This document shows positions 32,881 through 43,269 of a DNA stretch of 64,000 bases, one piece after another. A program made the translations under genes and the position numbers. Origin of the DNA: Camellia lanceoleosa (lineage: Eukaryota; Streptophyta; Magnoliopsida; Ericales; Theaceae); the NCBI GenBank assembly GCA_025200525.1, contig CM045760.1, positions 47,387,932-47,451,931 on the forward strand. The letters run 5' to 3'. A model generated the notes under the pieces. That model was not told where the DNA came from. It did no database searches and worked only from the letters and a program-made list of their open reading frames with translations. Each line of letters opens with the position of its first letter. Position 1 is the stretch's first letter.

Positions 32881-33987
32881 GTACCCCAATCTCGTGGAGA
32901 TCAGCAAAGGTGGGAAGGGGTAAGACAATCATCCTTTGCATCAACTTCGGTTGCATATTCCGCACGACCATCCTTATCTGGTCTTTCTCAGCTGGCCTAG
33001 TGATCATCACAGAAGCCTTGGCTCTCCAACGGGTTACAAAATCAGAGAAACCCTCCTTCGGCTCTTGTCTAGTTGTCTTGAGATCACGAGTTGTGACCTT
33101 AATTTACATGTTGTACGAATATTGGGCGACGAAAGCCTCGGCCATCTCTTCCCAATTCCTTTTCACTAAATCTTCGAACATGGCATACCATATAGCTGCA
33201 ATGCCCGACAGGGTCCGGCCAAAAAGTGATAGTTTCTGGAGTCTCGTCAAGCCCATCGGGCGCAAAATATTCGAGAACAACCTCAGATGAACCGTAGGAT
33301 CGCCAGAACTGTCAAAGCGATCGATGTGTGGCATTTTGAACCTATTCGGCAAATTCACAGCCGAATCAGTGTACCCATCTTCTATATGGGGGATCAAGTT
33401 AACTCCCTAGGCCCGTTTAAACAGCTTTTCAAGCTTACTCATCTTCAGAGCGGTTGGATCCATCTCAAATTCAAACGGTGTATCTGTTGGATTAGCCGGT
33501 GCCTTAGATATCTGAGGTGGAGTTGGAGGTGGAACTGGCCCTATTAGAATGTCGGTAAATTCACAGCCGAATCAGTGTACCCATCTTCTATATGGGGGAT
33601 CAAGTTAACTCCCTAGGCCCGTTTAAACAGCTTTTCAAGCTTACTCATCTTCAGAGCGGTTGGATCCATCTCAAATTCAAACGGTGTATCTGCTGGATTA
33701 GCCGGTGCCTTAGATATCTGAGGTGGAGTTGGAGGTGGAACTGGTCCTATTAGAATGTCGGTATTTTTCTGGACGTTTGCTGTTTCCCCGAGTGTTGGAA
33801 CTCTAGGTAGGGGTGGGGATGGGGGTGGGGGTGGATGCGAAGTAGACGCTCCGGCTTACTGTGGTTGCTGCTGTTGTTGAAGCCAAGCAATCAGTTCTAC
33901 CTGTTGAGCTACAACCTCTGCCTAACGAGCAGCGTCCTGCTGCATGGACTGCATGGTCTCTTGGAGTTGACGCATCAAGTCTTCCAT
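32881..33987 (-). pseudogene. gag: Gag pseudogene of L2, N-terminal part
   Basis: From MEDLMRQLQETMQSMQ (33987), a coiled-coil-like N-terminus, through a Pro-rich linker to the Gag core (FGRTLSGIAAIWYAMFEDLV, WEEMAEAFVAQYSYN, RWRAKASVM) and PTFADLHEIGV at 32881. The rest is at 13242-11744. In-frame stops occur (a TAG after LFKRA, a stop after QYSYNM), and a 205-bp tandem duplication (33347-33756) shifts the frame. Together with the 3' part this is the only copy showing core plus two knuckle modules, so it is the best guide to the ancestral Gag. Confidence 0.8.
33347..33756. repeat. 205-bp tandem duplication in L2 Gag
   Basis: Copies 33347-33551 and 33552-33756 differ at only about three bases and share TCGG at the junctions. 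205 is not a multiple of three. Confidence 0.9.
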
Positions 33988-34872
33988 ACTGACTGACTAA
34001 GGGGTGCTGATCTATCGATTTCGGTATATTCTCTCTTTCTGAGATGGAAGCGGGAATCTGAGCCCAACTACGCACAGGTGAGGTAGTTAATGACCGCTGG
34101 ACTGGAAACTATTGAACTGGTGATCCGTGCTTGACTGACATTTTTTTGCCTTGCCTCGGTGAGGAAAACACTGATTGCCCTTGAACTGAATCTCTGACCT
34201 GACAAAGTCTATCAACACAAGTCCAATGTACTCGGGGGATAATGGAGCCTTCTGAAGCTATGGTTCCAAGACTACCTTGCAAAAGAGAAAACAGACAGCA
34301 TCTCAGCCTGATTTCACCAAAACAGATATGAGCATAGTTGAACGACTATGCTCTCTACTGAATTCTGCCCTAAAATTTTCTACCACAAACTGATACCCCC
34401 AAATACTGATGTCCTCAGATTGATACCCAAACTCGCAACTGATACATACATTCCTGTAGAGACACATGCCTAAAAGCACATATCAAGCAAGTAAGAGCCA
34501 AAACACCCCTATGGTGGGGTAAGGTTTCTGTGTCCTAGTTTGGTCAGGAACTAGGGTTTCATTATGCACGCATGCAGTTTGAAACAACCTATAATCGGGT
34601 AAGTAACCTATCCTAGTTTGGAAAGGTCTCTATGGATACCGATATGCAACTAGGTGTAGACACCCCATTTTTGACCGTCCTCAAGACTTGGACGTCACCG
34701 CTTGAACACTCGTTGATTATCCATGTTTGTGATTGTTTGGAGTTCCCGGAGTTCTCGGCTACGCGCCTTGTCTCAGGATCTCTGAACTCGACTGTTTTGT
34801 GTCTGGTTTTGCACCAAACACTTGTGTTTTGCCTTGGGAAGGCAGGGAATGCCTTGTGAGGCATCCCCACAC

Positions 34873-34962
34873 ACCACCGGCAGTTGCTAGAGGCCACCGG
34901 CTGGTTTTTGTTGCCACCGGCAATATATGTTGCCGGTCGGCACTCTTTATTGCCGGTCGGCA
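34873..34962 (+). promoter_or_regulatory. CCGGC/GCCGAC module, U3 copy (LTR1)
   Basis: CACCACCGGCAG, GGCCACCGGCTGG, GCCACCGGCAAT, then TGCCGGTCGGCA twice. It lies about 160 bp upstream of the TATA-like site. Confidence 0.55.
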
Positions 34963-35123
34963 GTCATTTTTGTCAAAATGACATTTTTGGCCAGCCGACT
35001 ACTGTTCATCTGCTTTTTCAGATATTTTAGGACAGCTGTTTGGCATTTTGTTCTCCTCCATACACGTGTATGGAGGGATGCTCTTCTTGTTAGCTTTCTT
35101 GACAAGCTTTACAAGATTGGTTG

Positions 35124-35133
35124 CCTATAAGAG
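35124..35133 (+). promoter_or_regulatory. Putative TATA box of LTR1
   Basis: CCTATAAGAG within TTGCCTATAAGAGGAGCCC; transcription would start shortly downstream, near GCATTAGGGTTAG. Confidence 0.5.
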
Positions 35134-37014
35134 GAGCCCTCCTCTCTTGGCATTAGGGTTAGATTTTTAGAGAGAAAAACATTGCTGAAGCTCTGGTTCT
35201 AGGGTTAGAACTCATATACATTCTATCTCTATCTATTCCTCTTTTGAGTGTTCTAGGTTTTTTTGTTCATAGTATTGCATACAAACACCTACCATTACAC
35301 CTTTCCTTGGCTATTGAGGTTCTAAGGGATTATTTTCAGAGTTTTGGGGCTGGTTTAAGTTCAAGGAGGCAGCTGGTCCTCCCTTTGTGAAGAAGGTCAA
35401 CAAGGGTAAGAAACTAGTCCTTTTTACCCCATTTTTGCATCCTATTTCTACCTATCTTAGAGCTGTTTTTGTGTTTAGTGTATAACATAAAACAGTTCTA
35501 TTTTTGGGCCCTCTTGATTGTTTGTTAAGAGTGTTTTGTGGTTTGGGGGCTGTTTGACCACCCTTAGGCCTTGAAAGTCCTCATTTTGTGCTATTTTGTG
35601 CAAGTTTTGAGACTTTGGTGTTTGGGCCTCTTCACCACTAAAATCTTGAGGGATTTCAGTGGTGGAGATGGTGCCTTGAAGTCTCCAAAAGGGGAGGGCC
35701 ACCCCCTCTCCTTGTTGTCCTTGAAAGGGACCATTTTTGGTCTCTTAAGGAAGCCTTTGTTCAAGTATGTGTTGAGCATGCCATGACTATTTTTCATGCT
35801 TATTATGCCATAATATAACATGGTTTTAGGTTGGTTTTGGTACACCATGCATGCTTAGCATACCTACCATGTAATGCCTTGTAATTGCCTTAATATGCCT
35901 TAGGTAGTTAGCCATTGTTCGAGCATGTTCTAGGCTTAGCCTTGTGAATGTTTTATGCTTATTTTGTGATGCTTTAGGTCTGTCCATAGTTGTTTGGATC
36001 GATTTTGGCATGCTTAGTATAGCTCCTTTGCATTTGTGGCTTGTCGGGCTTGTATGCCTCAAGTATGTGAATGTGTAGCATGTGTTGATTGCATCATTTT
36101 GGTGGTTTGGAACCATCCAACATGTAATTTCAGTCCCTTTGGCATGCTCATATGCTTGCCTTAGTTGCCTCTTTGTTGCTTTGAGGGCATGTGTTGTATG
36201 CCCTATGTTTTGACCATTGTGCATGCCTTTGAATTTGAGCCACTTAGATGCCATCTAAGTAGTCTTTTGGCCTTGTTTTAACATGCTAAAAATCTGTTTT
36301 TAGTTGTTTAATGCATGCGATGTTTGTTATGCTAAATGTGCTTCAAAGCTTCATGACTTGCCTCAAGTACTTGGACCATGCTTGCATGCTTATGCTTGTC
36401 TCATTTGGGTTGGTTTGGCACCACATTTCGACATGATTTTAAAGCTTTTCATTCCATGCCAATTGTCCATGTTTAGCCTCTTTCAAGTGTGTTTGAGAGT
36501 TGCTTGTTTAATGCTTAGGTTTGTGCCTTAACATGTGTATGCGCGTGTGTGTGCTTAGCCTTCATATTTGGGCACTTTGGCCACTGTTTTAGGCCTATTT
36601 AGAGTTGCCTAATTCATGTTTAAGTCCCTCTTTTATTTGGTTTGCATGCTTGCCTTGCATGCTTGCTTGTATGTTTGTATAAGTGCCTTGCATTGCCCAT
36701 ATTGCATGCTAGCCAACATGTCTAGGATTGCATTGCATTGTGCATTCTTGGCCTCTTGAAATGAGTGTGATAGAGGTTAGGCTTCCTTGTGTGATTATAT
36801 GGTTTGCATTTCATTTGAAATTGAAGTGCACACTTGATTCTTTAGGCCATCATGCATGGAAATGCGTGATTGGTGGCCCGAGAATCGAGGCACATCCTCC
36901 CTTGAGTCGCAAACATGATAGGGGGCATGATTGGTGCATACATAGCTTGAATAGCATTGCCATGCAAGATTCTGTCCTCTGCTGCTGTGAGTTGCAGGTT
37001 CTGCAGGCATTCTT

Positions 37015-37123
37015 TGCCGACCGGCAACATATTGTGCCGGCCGGCAGTAAATCAACAGCCGATGGATGAATTTTGTGCCGGTGACCACAATTCACTGCCG
37101 GTGGTAATTCTATTTAGCCGGTG
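37015..37123 (-). promoter_or_regulatory. CCGGC/GCCGAC module, inner inverted copy (LTR1)
   Basis: TGCCGACCGGCA, GCCGGCCGGCA, GTGCCGGTGACCAC and CTGCCGGTGGT: the U3 module in reverse order and orientation. It points in the same direction as the PMD promoter of the element. Confidence 0.55.
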
Positions 37124-38432
37124 CTATTCTCCAGTGTCCAGAGAAGCATCCTTGAGACTTTGGCAGTCTTCAGAGGAGCAAAGCAGGGAAAACAGAGGCA
37201 AACTATGCATGGCAGTGCGATTCCGAGCAAGTCCCGAGCATGCGCTGCATCTGACCCGCTTCCCGAGGGCTTTACTGTTTTAATTAGATTAATTAATTTG
37301 TTTAGTTAATTTAATTAATTTGTAATATTTAATTAGCTTGTTTAGTTAATTTAATATCTGTATTATTATTTTGGTCCCTCCGAGCGAGGGCAAATCTGTA
37401 ATAAGCGTGTGTGAGTGGTGTGCATGTCTTCCAACCCCCACTTCTTTCTTCCCTTTTATTTACCAGCTTATGATGGTAGATTAGGGCACGTTTATTTTAG
37501 CATACCTTATGCAATGCATGCGTGCATCCATACATTTGTCTCACATGCACCGGGCTCGGTACATCATACAAACCGCATTGTATCTTCAAATCTAACTTGA
37601 ATACGTGTCAATGATTGCATTTCACATGCCATTTTTAGGGTTAGCCAAGCCTATCCTAATCACATTCTGTATGCGATGCATTAGTCACTCTAACATGAAC
37701 TAGGGACATGCATGTTTGCTAACTAGTTTATTGTTTTGGCACGGAGTACGATGTAAGTATTTATGCTTTAGCATCTCGCATGCGTGTGAATGTTAACATG
37801 ACAGCATGATTACCATGCGGCTAAATGCTTATATGAAATAAACTGTTTGAATGCCTGTGGGTGGAGGTTGGATTGTTTGAGTTGGAAAAACTCGTTGAAA
37901 TATGTGTTTTAGCCTACTTGCGAGTAGCAAAATTCCAAAGCCTTTTCAAAACGAACGGATATGCAATGCTTACTTCCAAATTAGGCAATCTAGTCTATAC
38001 TTGTTTTCCATGCGCATAACATAGTAATTCTAGGCTAATAACCGGAATAAGAACACGTAATGTTTTCAAAATCGGATATCACGGTTAGTAGAGGCCGGTC
38101 TTCGGACCGGGCGAAAGGGGGTGCTCATAGCTGACCTTCCTCGATCGTACCCAAGCTCCCGAGCCAAGACAACTTTGGTGATGACGGATACGTGGCCTTT
38201 GGCACCGAGTCAGGGTTTCCTAAATTTTCCATTTTTTTCAAAATATTTAGGTGGCGACTCTGTATCTGGCAAAGTAGTCCCTGTTTGGCATTTCTTTTCA
38301 AAAAACAATATGTTTTTCTTCAAAACGATTCGCCAGAGTTGGACTCTTTGGTTCAGATTAAGAACCGCAACAAACAAAAAGGGGAGTCCGAACAGTAGCA
38401 CCGAGGTCCCACGCGGGCGCGGTTACAGTTTC

Positions 38433-38450
38433 TGGCGACTCTGCTGGGGA
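38433..38450 (+). promoter_or_regulatory. Primer-binding site of internal B
   Basis: TGGCGACTCTGCTGGGGA starts 5 nt after the LTR end; same type as in A with three base changes or fewer. Confidence 0.75.
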
Positions 38451-39155
38451 TTTTAGACAGCTTGACTCGAACTCGTGATATCCTGTTTTGACTACACTTA
38501 TATGTTTCTTTGCATTGCATGTGCATTGGTGCGCCTAGGATACCGTGTTGGCCATCTGCTATTCCTGAGCGGTTTGCTGGAGGCTTGTCTTGTCAAGGCA
38601 TGACCATAAGGCTGACCGGTTGCGGGCTCTGCCAGTATGGGATCACAAACCCCAGTTTTACTGGGGCACCCTTTTTGACCATTCGACCTAGTGCATATTC
38701 GGAATCCATAGTGACCATTCCAAACTAGGACAGGTTTCTTACCCGATATAGGTTGTTTGAAGACACTGCGTGCATAGTAAAACCCTAGCTCCTGACAAAA
38801 TAGGACAGGGAAACCCTCCCCCAACATAGGGATGTATTGGCTCTCTTTTACCTGCTATGTGCTTTTAGAGTGTATCTCTGCAGCGAACGCATATATCAGT
38901 TTGCAAAGTTTGAGCATCAGGCCTGAGGGCACTAGTATCAGTGTTGTTGAGAATTAGTCATGTCTGCGGGTATCAGTTCAGTTTTGAACAGTGATTTTGA
39001 GGAATAGTGATCAGTAGTAGAGTGCAGTTGTTCGGCTACACCCGTGTTTGATCTGTTTGGGGCTGAAATACTACTTGTTTTGCGTTTCAGTTCAGAGATT
39101 CAGAGAGTTGATCCAGAACAGCTAGTGTCTTCTCCTTGCTGAGGCAGGACTGAGC
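38451..39155 (+). other. 5' leader of internal B
   Basis: Matches the A leader. No gene is seen. Confidence 0.6.
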
Positions 39156-40153
39156 ATGACACAGAATTCAGAAGAGATCGTGGTCATGACGGCCGCATTG
39201 AGTCAAGGAATCACCCCGTAGGGTGAGGCTAATATTGATATGCCGCATCCGCCCAGGTCGCCTGCTGCACACCTAATTTGGACCCCTTAACTATATCAGG
39301 CTCGCGAGCCTACTACATTTGAACTAATGGGAATGATTGGTGATCTTCAAAGATCGGTGGCGGATCTCGCCTATGGGATGTCTGCTTCGCCACCAGCCGC
39401 ACCATATGCTGGAGGCTTTATACCCCAGGAGCCCCCACTATTGGGATGAATAGTAATTGAACTCAGCCAACCGGAGATGGCCTCCAGCTATGGCAACGAC
39501 ACATCAACCCAAGTTCTAGATCAGGCTGAGGCCAGAGACAAAGGCAAGATGAGGGTAGATGCCGACCCTATCGAACAACTGCTGTGGGCAGTGGAGGCTT
39601 TGAAAGCCGGGGGAATGAACAAGCAACAAATATCTGCAGCTGTGTCGAAAGCTGTGGAGGATGCTTTCCCCACTCCGCTTGAGGGCGCTTCCAAATAATC
39701 GAGAATCGGATAGGCCCCGCCATGCCAAAACAGCTTCTTCCCGCTCCCAACCTTGCATCCGGAAAGGATCAGAAATCCAAGGCCGCACCCGCCGATCCGT
39801 TCTCTAGTGCATCTAGCAAGAGTGCTCAGGCTCCAAAGTACCTGCCTCGGGGGCGCAGGGTCTTCCATGCCTTCTACATGCCATTGTCCAAGGCACTTCA
39901 AATCCTTGCCGAGAGGGGACACCTTAAACCCCTGGAGCCTCGGCCTCCCCCGAAGAATCTCCCTGCTACTCATGACCCCGCTCAGTACTGTGCGTACCAC
40001 CAGCAGACTGGTCATGCTACTGATAATTGCTTCCGCCTCCGTCATGAGGTACAGGATTTGATTGACAATGAGGTAATCCTCCCCCCCACCTCAGCAAAGT
40101 ACGTCACCACCCAGTTGTTGGATTTTGAGGACACAGACATTGCGAGTATGTAG
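39156..40153 (+). pseudogene. Gag-derived zinc-knuckle ORF, copy B
   Basis: Starts MTQNSEEIVVMTAALSQ. Relative to copy A it has three in-frame stops in the first half (TAG for CAA, TAA for CAA, TGA for CGG/CGA-type), then an open stretch from 39477 with LLWAVEALKAGGMNKQQIS. A frameshift at about 39690 (CGCTTCCAAATAATCG against CAGTTCCAGTCAATCAG in C) breaks it; the knuckle YCAYHQQTGHATDNC and LIDNEVILPP follow in another frame (39722-40153). The frameshift sits in a lesion cluster and may be a consensus error. There is no Gag core. The three stops are shared with copy C, so both descend from one damaged copy. Confidence 0.8.
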
Positions 40154-41168
40154 TCAGAAGGTTAACCGCCTGTGGGCAAAGGTGCGGGCGCAGTTTTGGA
40201 TGTGGTGTTTGGCACGCATTTTTGAGCATTTGTTAATGTTAGTTTTGTAAATTCTGACTTGGGTGTCGAGTCAGTCTTTTGTTTTGTTTTGAGTCTGTCT
40301 TATTGTCTTGAGTCAGTCCTTTTGCTTACAGGGTCTGTCTTGTTGTAATGAATCAGTCCCTCTTGTATAGAATACCAGGCGATTCCGGGGTTGTTGCCTC
40401 AAACACCGTTTTGTAATTATCCTTTTGCTTTTCCTTTTAAGTCTGTCTCGGTTGAGGAGCCAGTCACAATCAGGGCATCTGAATGAAACAGCTGTGGCTA
40501 TCACGTTCCGTACTTGTTGCTATTTGAGTCAGTCGTGCCAGAGGATGTGAATGGAACGACAGTGCATACCACCTACTCTCTTGTGCCTTAAACATCGTTG
40601 TAATGACCTAAGCTTTTCATAAAACCCCTTTTCGAACACTGCGGTGATGAAAACAAAGAGGAAGTAATTCCTCGGGTTTTGTAAAATTTTGATCATTTTG
40701 AGGGAAAGGGAGGCATGCTAAGCTTTTAATAAATGAAATCATGCTTGTCTGCATGAGTACTGAGAAGGATCCTGGTTTGATCTAGACTGGTTCCGCACTA
40801 TCTTCAGCACGAGCGATTTTTCGCTTTCTTAAAAACTTTCAAAAACAAAATGTTTCGCGCAGTCTTGCGAAGACCTGTGTGGAATCGCTCTTGAGATTGT
40901 GCAGCCCAGGATCGCTCTCAGCCTCAAGATTCAATTTATCATTTAAACCGAACTGCTCAAAACATTCAGTGCCATGACACGCCTGTGTGGCCCATTTCGA
41001 GGCAGCCCCCGAGCAAGAGGCGCCAAAGTCAGATCAAGGAGATCAGATCCCACCAAGCAAGGCTCGTGAAGCAACCGTGATGGACTTTTCTGCAAATCAA
41101 CACAATACCATTCTCCGGATACGTAAAGGCCTCAATCTCAAAACCATTTGGCATGGGCTTGCTACACT

Positions 41169-41434
41169 TTTACCCTTTGAGAGGCTCATTTGGGCCGAAA
41201 CCCTAAGGCGCCCAGGCAAAAGTTAGAGCAAAGAAAAAGAAAAGAAAAAAGAAAAGAAAAAAGAAAAATACGAAGATGCAAAAAAAAAAAAAAGAAAAGA
41301 AAAGAACAAAGAATAGCAAAAGAAAAGAAAGAAAAGAAATGAAAATGCAAAAGAAAAGAAAAAGAAAGAAAAAGAAAAACATAGCTCCCAAGGTCGAAAA
41401 CCCGCATTGGGCACCTTGGCAAAAGTTAGAGCCT
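41169..41434. repeat. Purine tract flanked by direct repeats (B)
   Basis: A/G-only tract (about 41226-41382) between two copies of GGCAAAAGTTAGAGC-type sequence; the mirror of the pyrimidine tracts in the minus-strand elements. Confidence 0.8.
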
Positions 41435-41786
41435 AAACAGTGAAGGTTAAAATACCCGAGTGTACCTTAACCGGAACTACGTGAGGCTTGATTCCCATGT
41501 TTGGGATACGTAGGCAACTTCATCCTGAAGTCCAGCCCCCAATGCTTCCATAGCGTCTCAGTCCATGTCATGGTTTTGATCACTTTTGCCTCCTCCGAAT
41601 CCAATGTCTCGATTGCAGCAACCTGGAATTACGTGACCAACTTCATCTTGAAGTCCAACCACCAACACCTTCCAGGTGACTATGTCCATATATTGATTCA
41701 AACCGTCTTCGTCTCCTCCGCGTCCGAAGGTCCGATCGTCATCAACGAGGACTTGCTTACAGAATGCCGCGGCATCATCTAAACAA

Positions 41787-41905
41787 GGGGCAACTTTTCG
41801 TTGCCATACAGTGCCATAAGTTGCCCTGAGTTACCATTCAAACCAGGGGCAACTTTCCGTTGCCTTATCCCCCTTTAAGCCAGCAGCAATTTTCCATTGC
41901 CTCCG
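41787..41905 (+). repeat. Three PPT-like hairpin repeats (B)
   Basis: GGGGCAACTTTTCGTTGCC (41787-41805), GGGGCAACTTTCCGTTGCC (41846-41864) and a diverged AGCAATTTTCCATTGCC. GGGGCAAC equals the last bases of the true PPT. Confidence 0.7.
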
Positions 41906-43269
41906 ATCCGAGGTTGCATATCTCGAGGGTAAGTACCGTGCTCGTTTGAGCACTGACTGTTTGCAAAAATAGTTTTTGAAAATTTTCACTGAGGTTGACT
42001 TATTTTCTCGAAAACTATTTCATTTTTTAAAATTAGACCATGTTTGGACCCAAAAAGGAGAATTTTCAGTGGTCACAGCCTGATTTGCATGATCTTCAAA
42101 TCAAAAAATCGAATAAGTGTGTTAATCCAACTCTCATTTTGATCAAAACTATTTTAGAAAACAAAAAAATGGTCAAAGTAACGAACTAGGGGCACAATTG
42201 AGTCAGGTCTTCTGTCTTTCCCCCGTTAACATACTTGCCAAGAGGGCGCTCTATTCACCAGAAGGAATAGCCGTGAGCTAACAAAGGTTAGGCGTGAACC
42301 CACAACCTCTCGTTTACCTATCAACCACTCTGGGGAGGGATGAAAAATGAGAGAATAAAGAATAGAGAGGAGTAAGTTGAGAGAAAAGTAAGAAAAGGGT
42401 TTTGAGAGAAAAACCGAGCCTGAGGGCCGAGTGATGTGAGTATCACAAATCAGACAGGGTGGGAAATTATACCCGGAGGAATTGGCTCCTCGAGTTCTGA
42501 GGTCTTTTTGTAAACATGTCCGTGTGTCGTGTCTTTCGATTTGTTGGTCTCGATTTCGGGTTTGAGTCTTTTTCAAGCATGTGTTGTTATGATAGGTCAC
42601 GTGCCTCTTGTTTCTTTGTCTGAGTCTGTCTCGCTGTGTTCTGTGGTAGGCTCGATACCCCGGTTGAAAACCCTTCCTTATTTCAAACAAAAAATCGTTT
42701 GTGCTCAGAATGCTGTGCCATTCTCTACATTCATACGACGCAAGAGAAGACAGAAAATTTGCGACATCCGAGTGTGTTTCAACCGCAAATCGTGTTAGTT
42801 TTGTGATCCGCCTTGTCGATTGGGTTATTTGTTCGGTTTCTTTGTGTGCAGAATGAACCAAGTGTCTTTGGTTATGGGTATCTGCGCATCAATCCCCAGT
42901 AGAGTATGGGCTGTATTATTCAGTTTGAGTAGTGGTTTGTATGAGTTGTTTGCTATTGGTCGGTTGGTTATCCGATTATCATAGTGCAAGTGCTCAATTT
43001 ACGAGTGTTCATTTTTCAGACAACAGATCAATATCATTTACATTTGAGGTGTAATATGATGCAATACAGTGCAAGGTATGAAATATACACAAATGTAAAC
43101 ACTTTTTCAGACAAAAAGTTTGCTTCATTTCATATCATCTTTTCAAGTACATAGTTTCGAAGGAAATAAAATTTGCTCATGACAGACAAAAAGTACCCTA
43201 ACTACTAACCAAAAAGGAAAATGCAAAAAGGAAAAGAAAAGAAAACAAAGAAAATCAGATCAAATGTCA

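Larger units (their letters stand above)
32881..34654 (-). mobile_element. Element L2, 5' part (N-terminal Gag and leader)
   Basis: Continues L2 across the element A insertion. Gag N-terminal part is 33987-32881 and the leader is 34654-33988 on the minus strand. The leader matches A and L1 and stops in ...GCAACTAGG, where the plus-strand array starts at 34655, so the B/C array sits in the L2 leader. The L2 PBS and 5' LTR would lie beyond the right edge of that array, outside the window. Confidence 0.75.
34655..38427 (+). mobile_element. LTR1 of the B/C array
   Basis: 3773 bp, TGTAGACACCCC to GGTTACA. Contains U3 CCGGC module (34873-34962), TATA-like CCTATAAGAG (35124-35133), hairpin (about 35632-35668, one arm mismatch), CATGC-rich middle, inverted CCGGC module (37015-37123), AT-rich TTAATTAA stretch (37280-37362). 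An antisense ORF of 142 codons (36254-35826) is broken in LTR2 and is not supported as a gene. Confidence 0.9.
40154..43269 (+). other. Noncoding spacer of internal B
   Basis: Contains TGAGTCA/GAGTCTGTC motifs (40255-40545), the purine tract with direct-repeat flanks (about 41169-41434), the CTACGTA hairpin (41477-41513), GGGGCAAC hairpins (41787-41905) and a stretch matching the A spacer to 43200. The antisense ORF 42861-42226 is open in B, interrupted in C and not conserved in A; not supported. Confidence 0.6.

Noticed and set aside
35826..36254. 142-codon antisense ORF inside LTR1
   Set aside because: Broken by a stop in LTR2 (51115-51543) and not recognisable in the A LTRs.
42226..42861. 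211-codon minus-strand ORF in the spacer of B
   Set aside because: Shortened in C, not kept in A, L1 or L2, and without recognisable domain; low-complexity and chance openness suffice.
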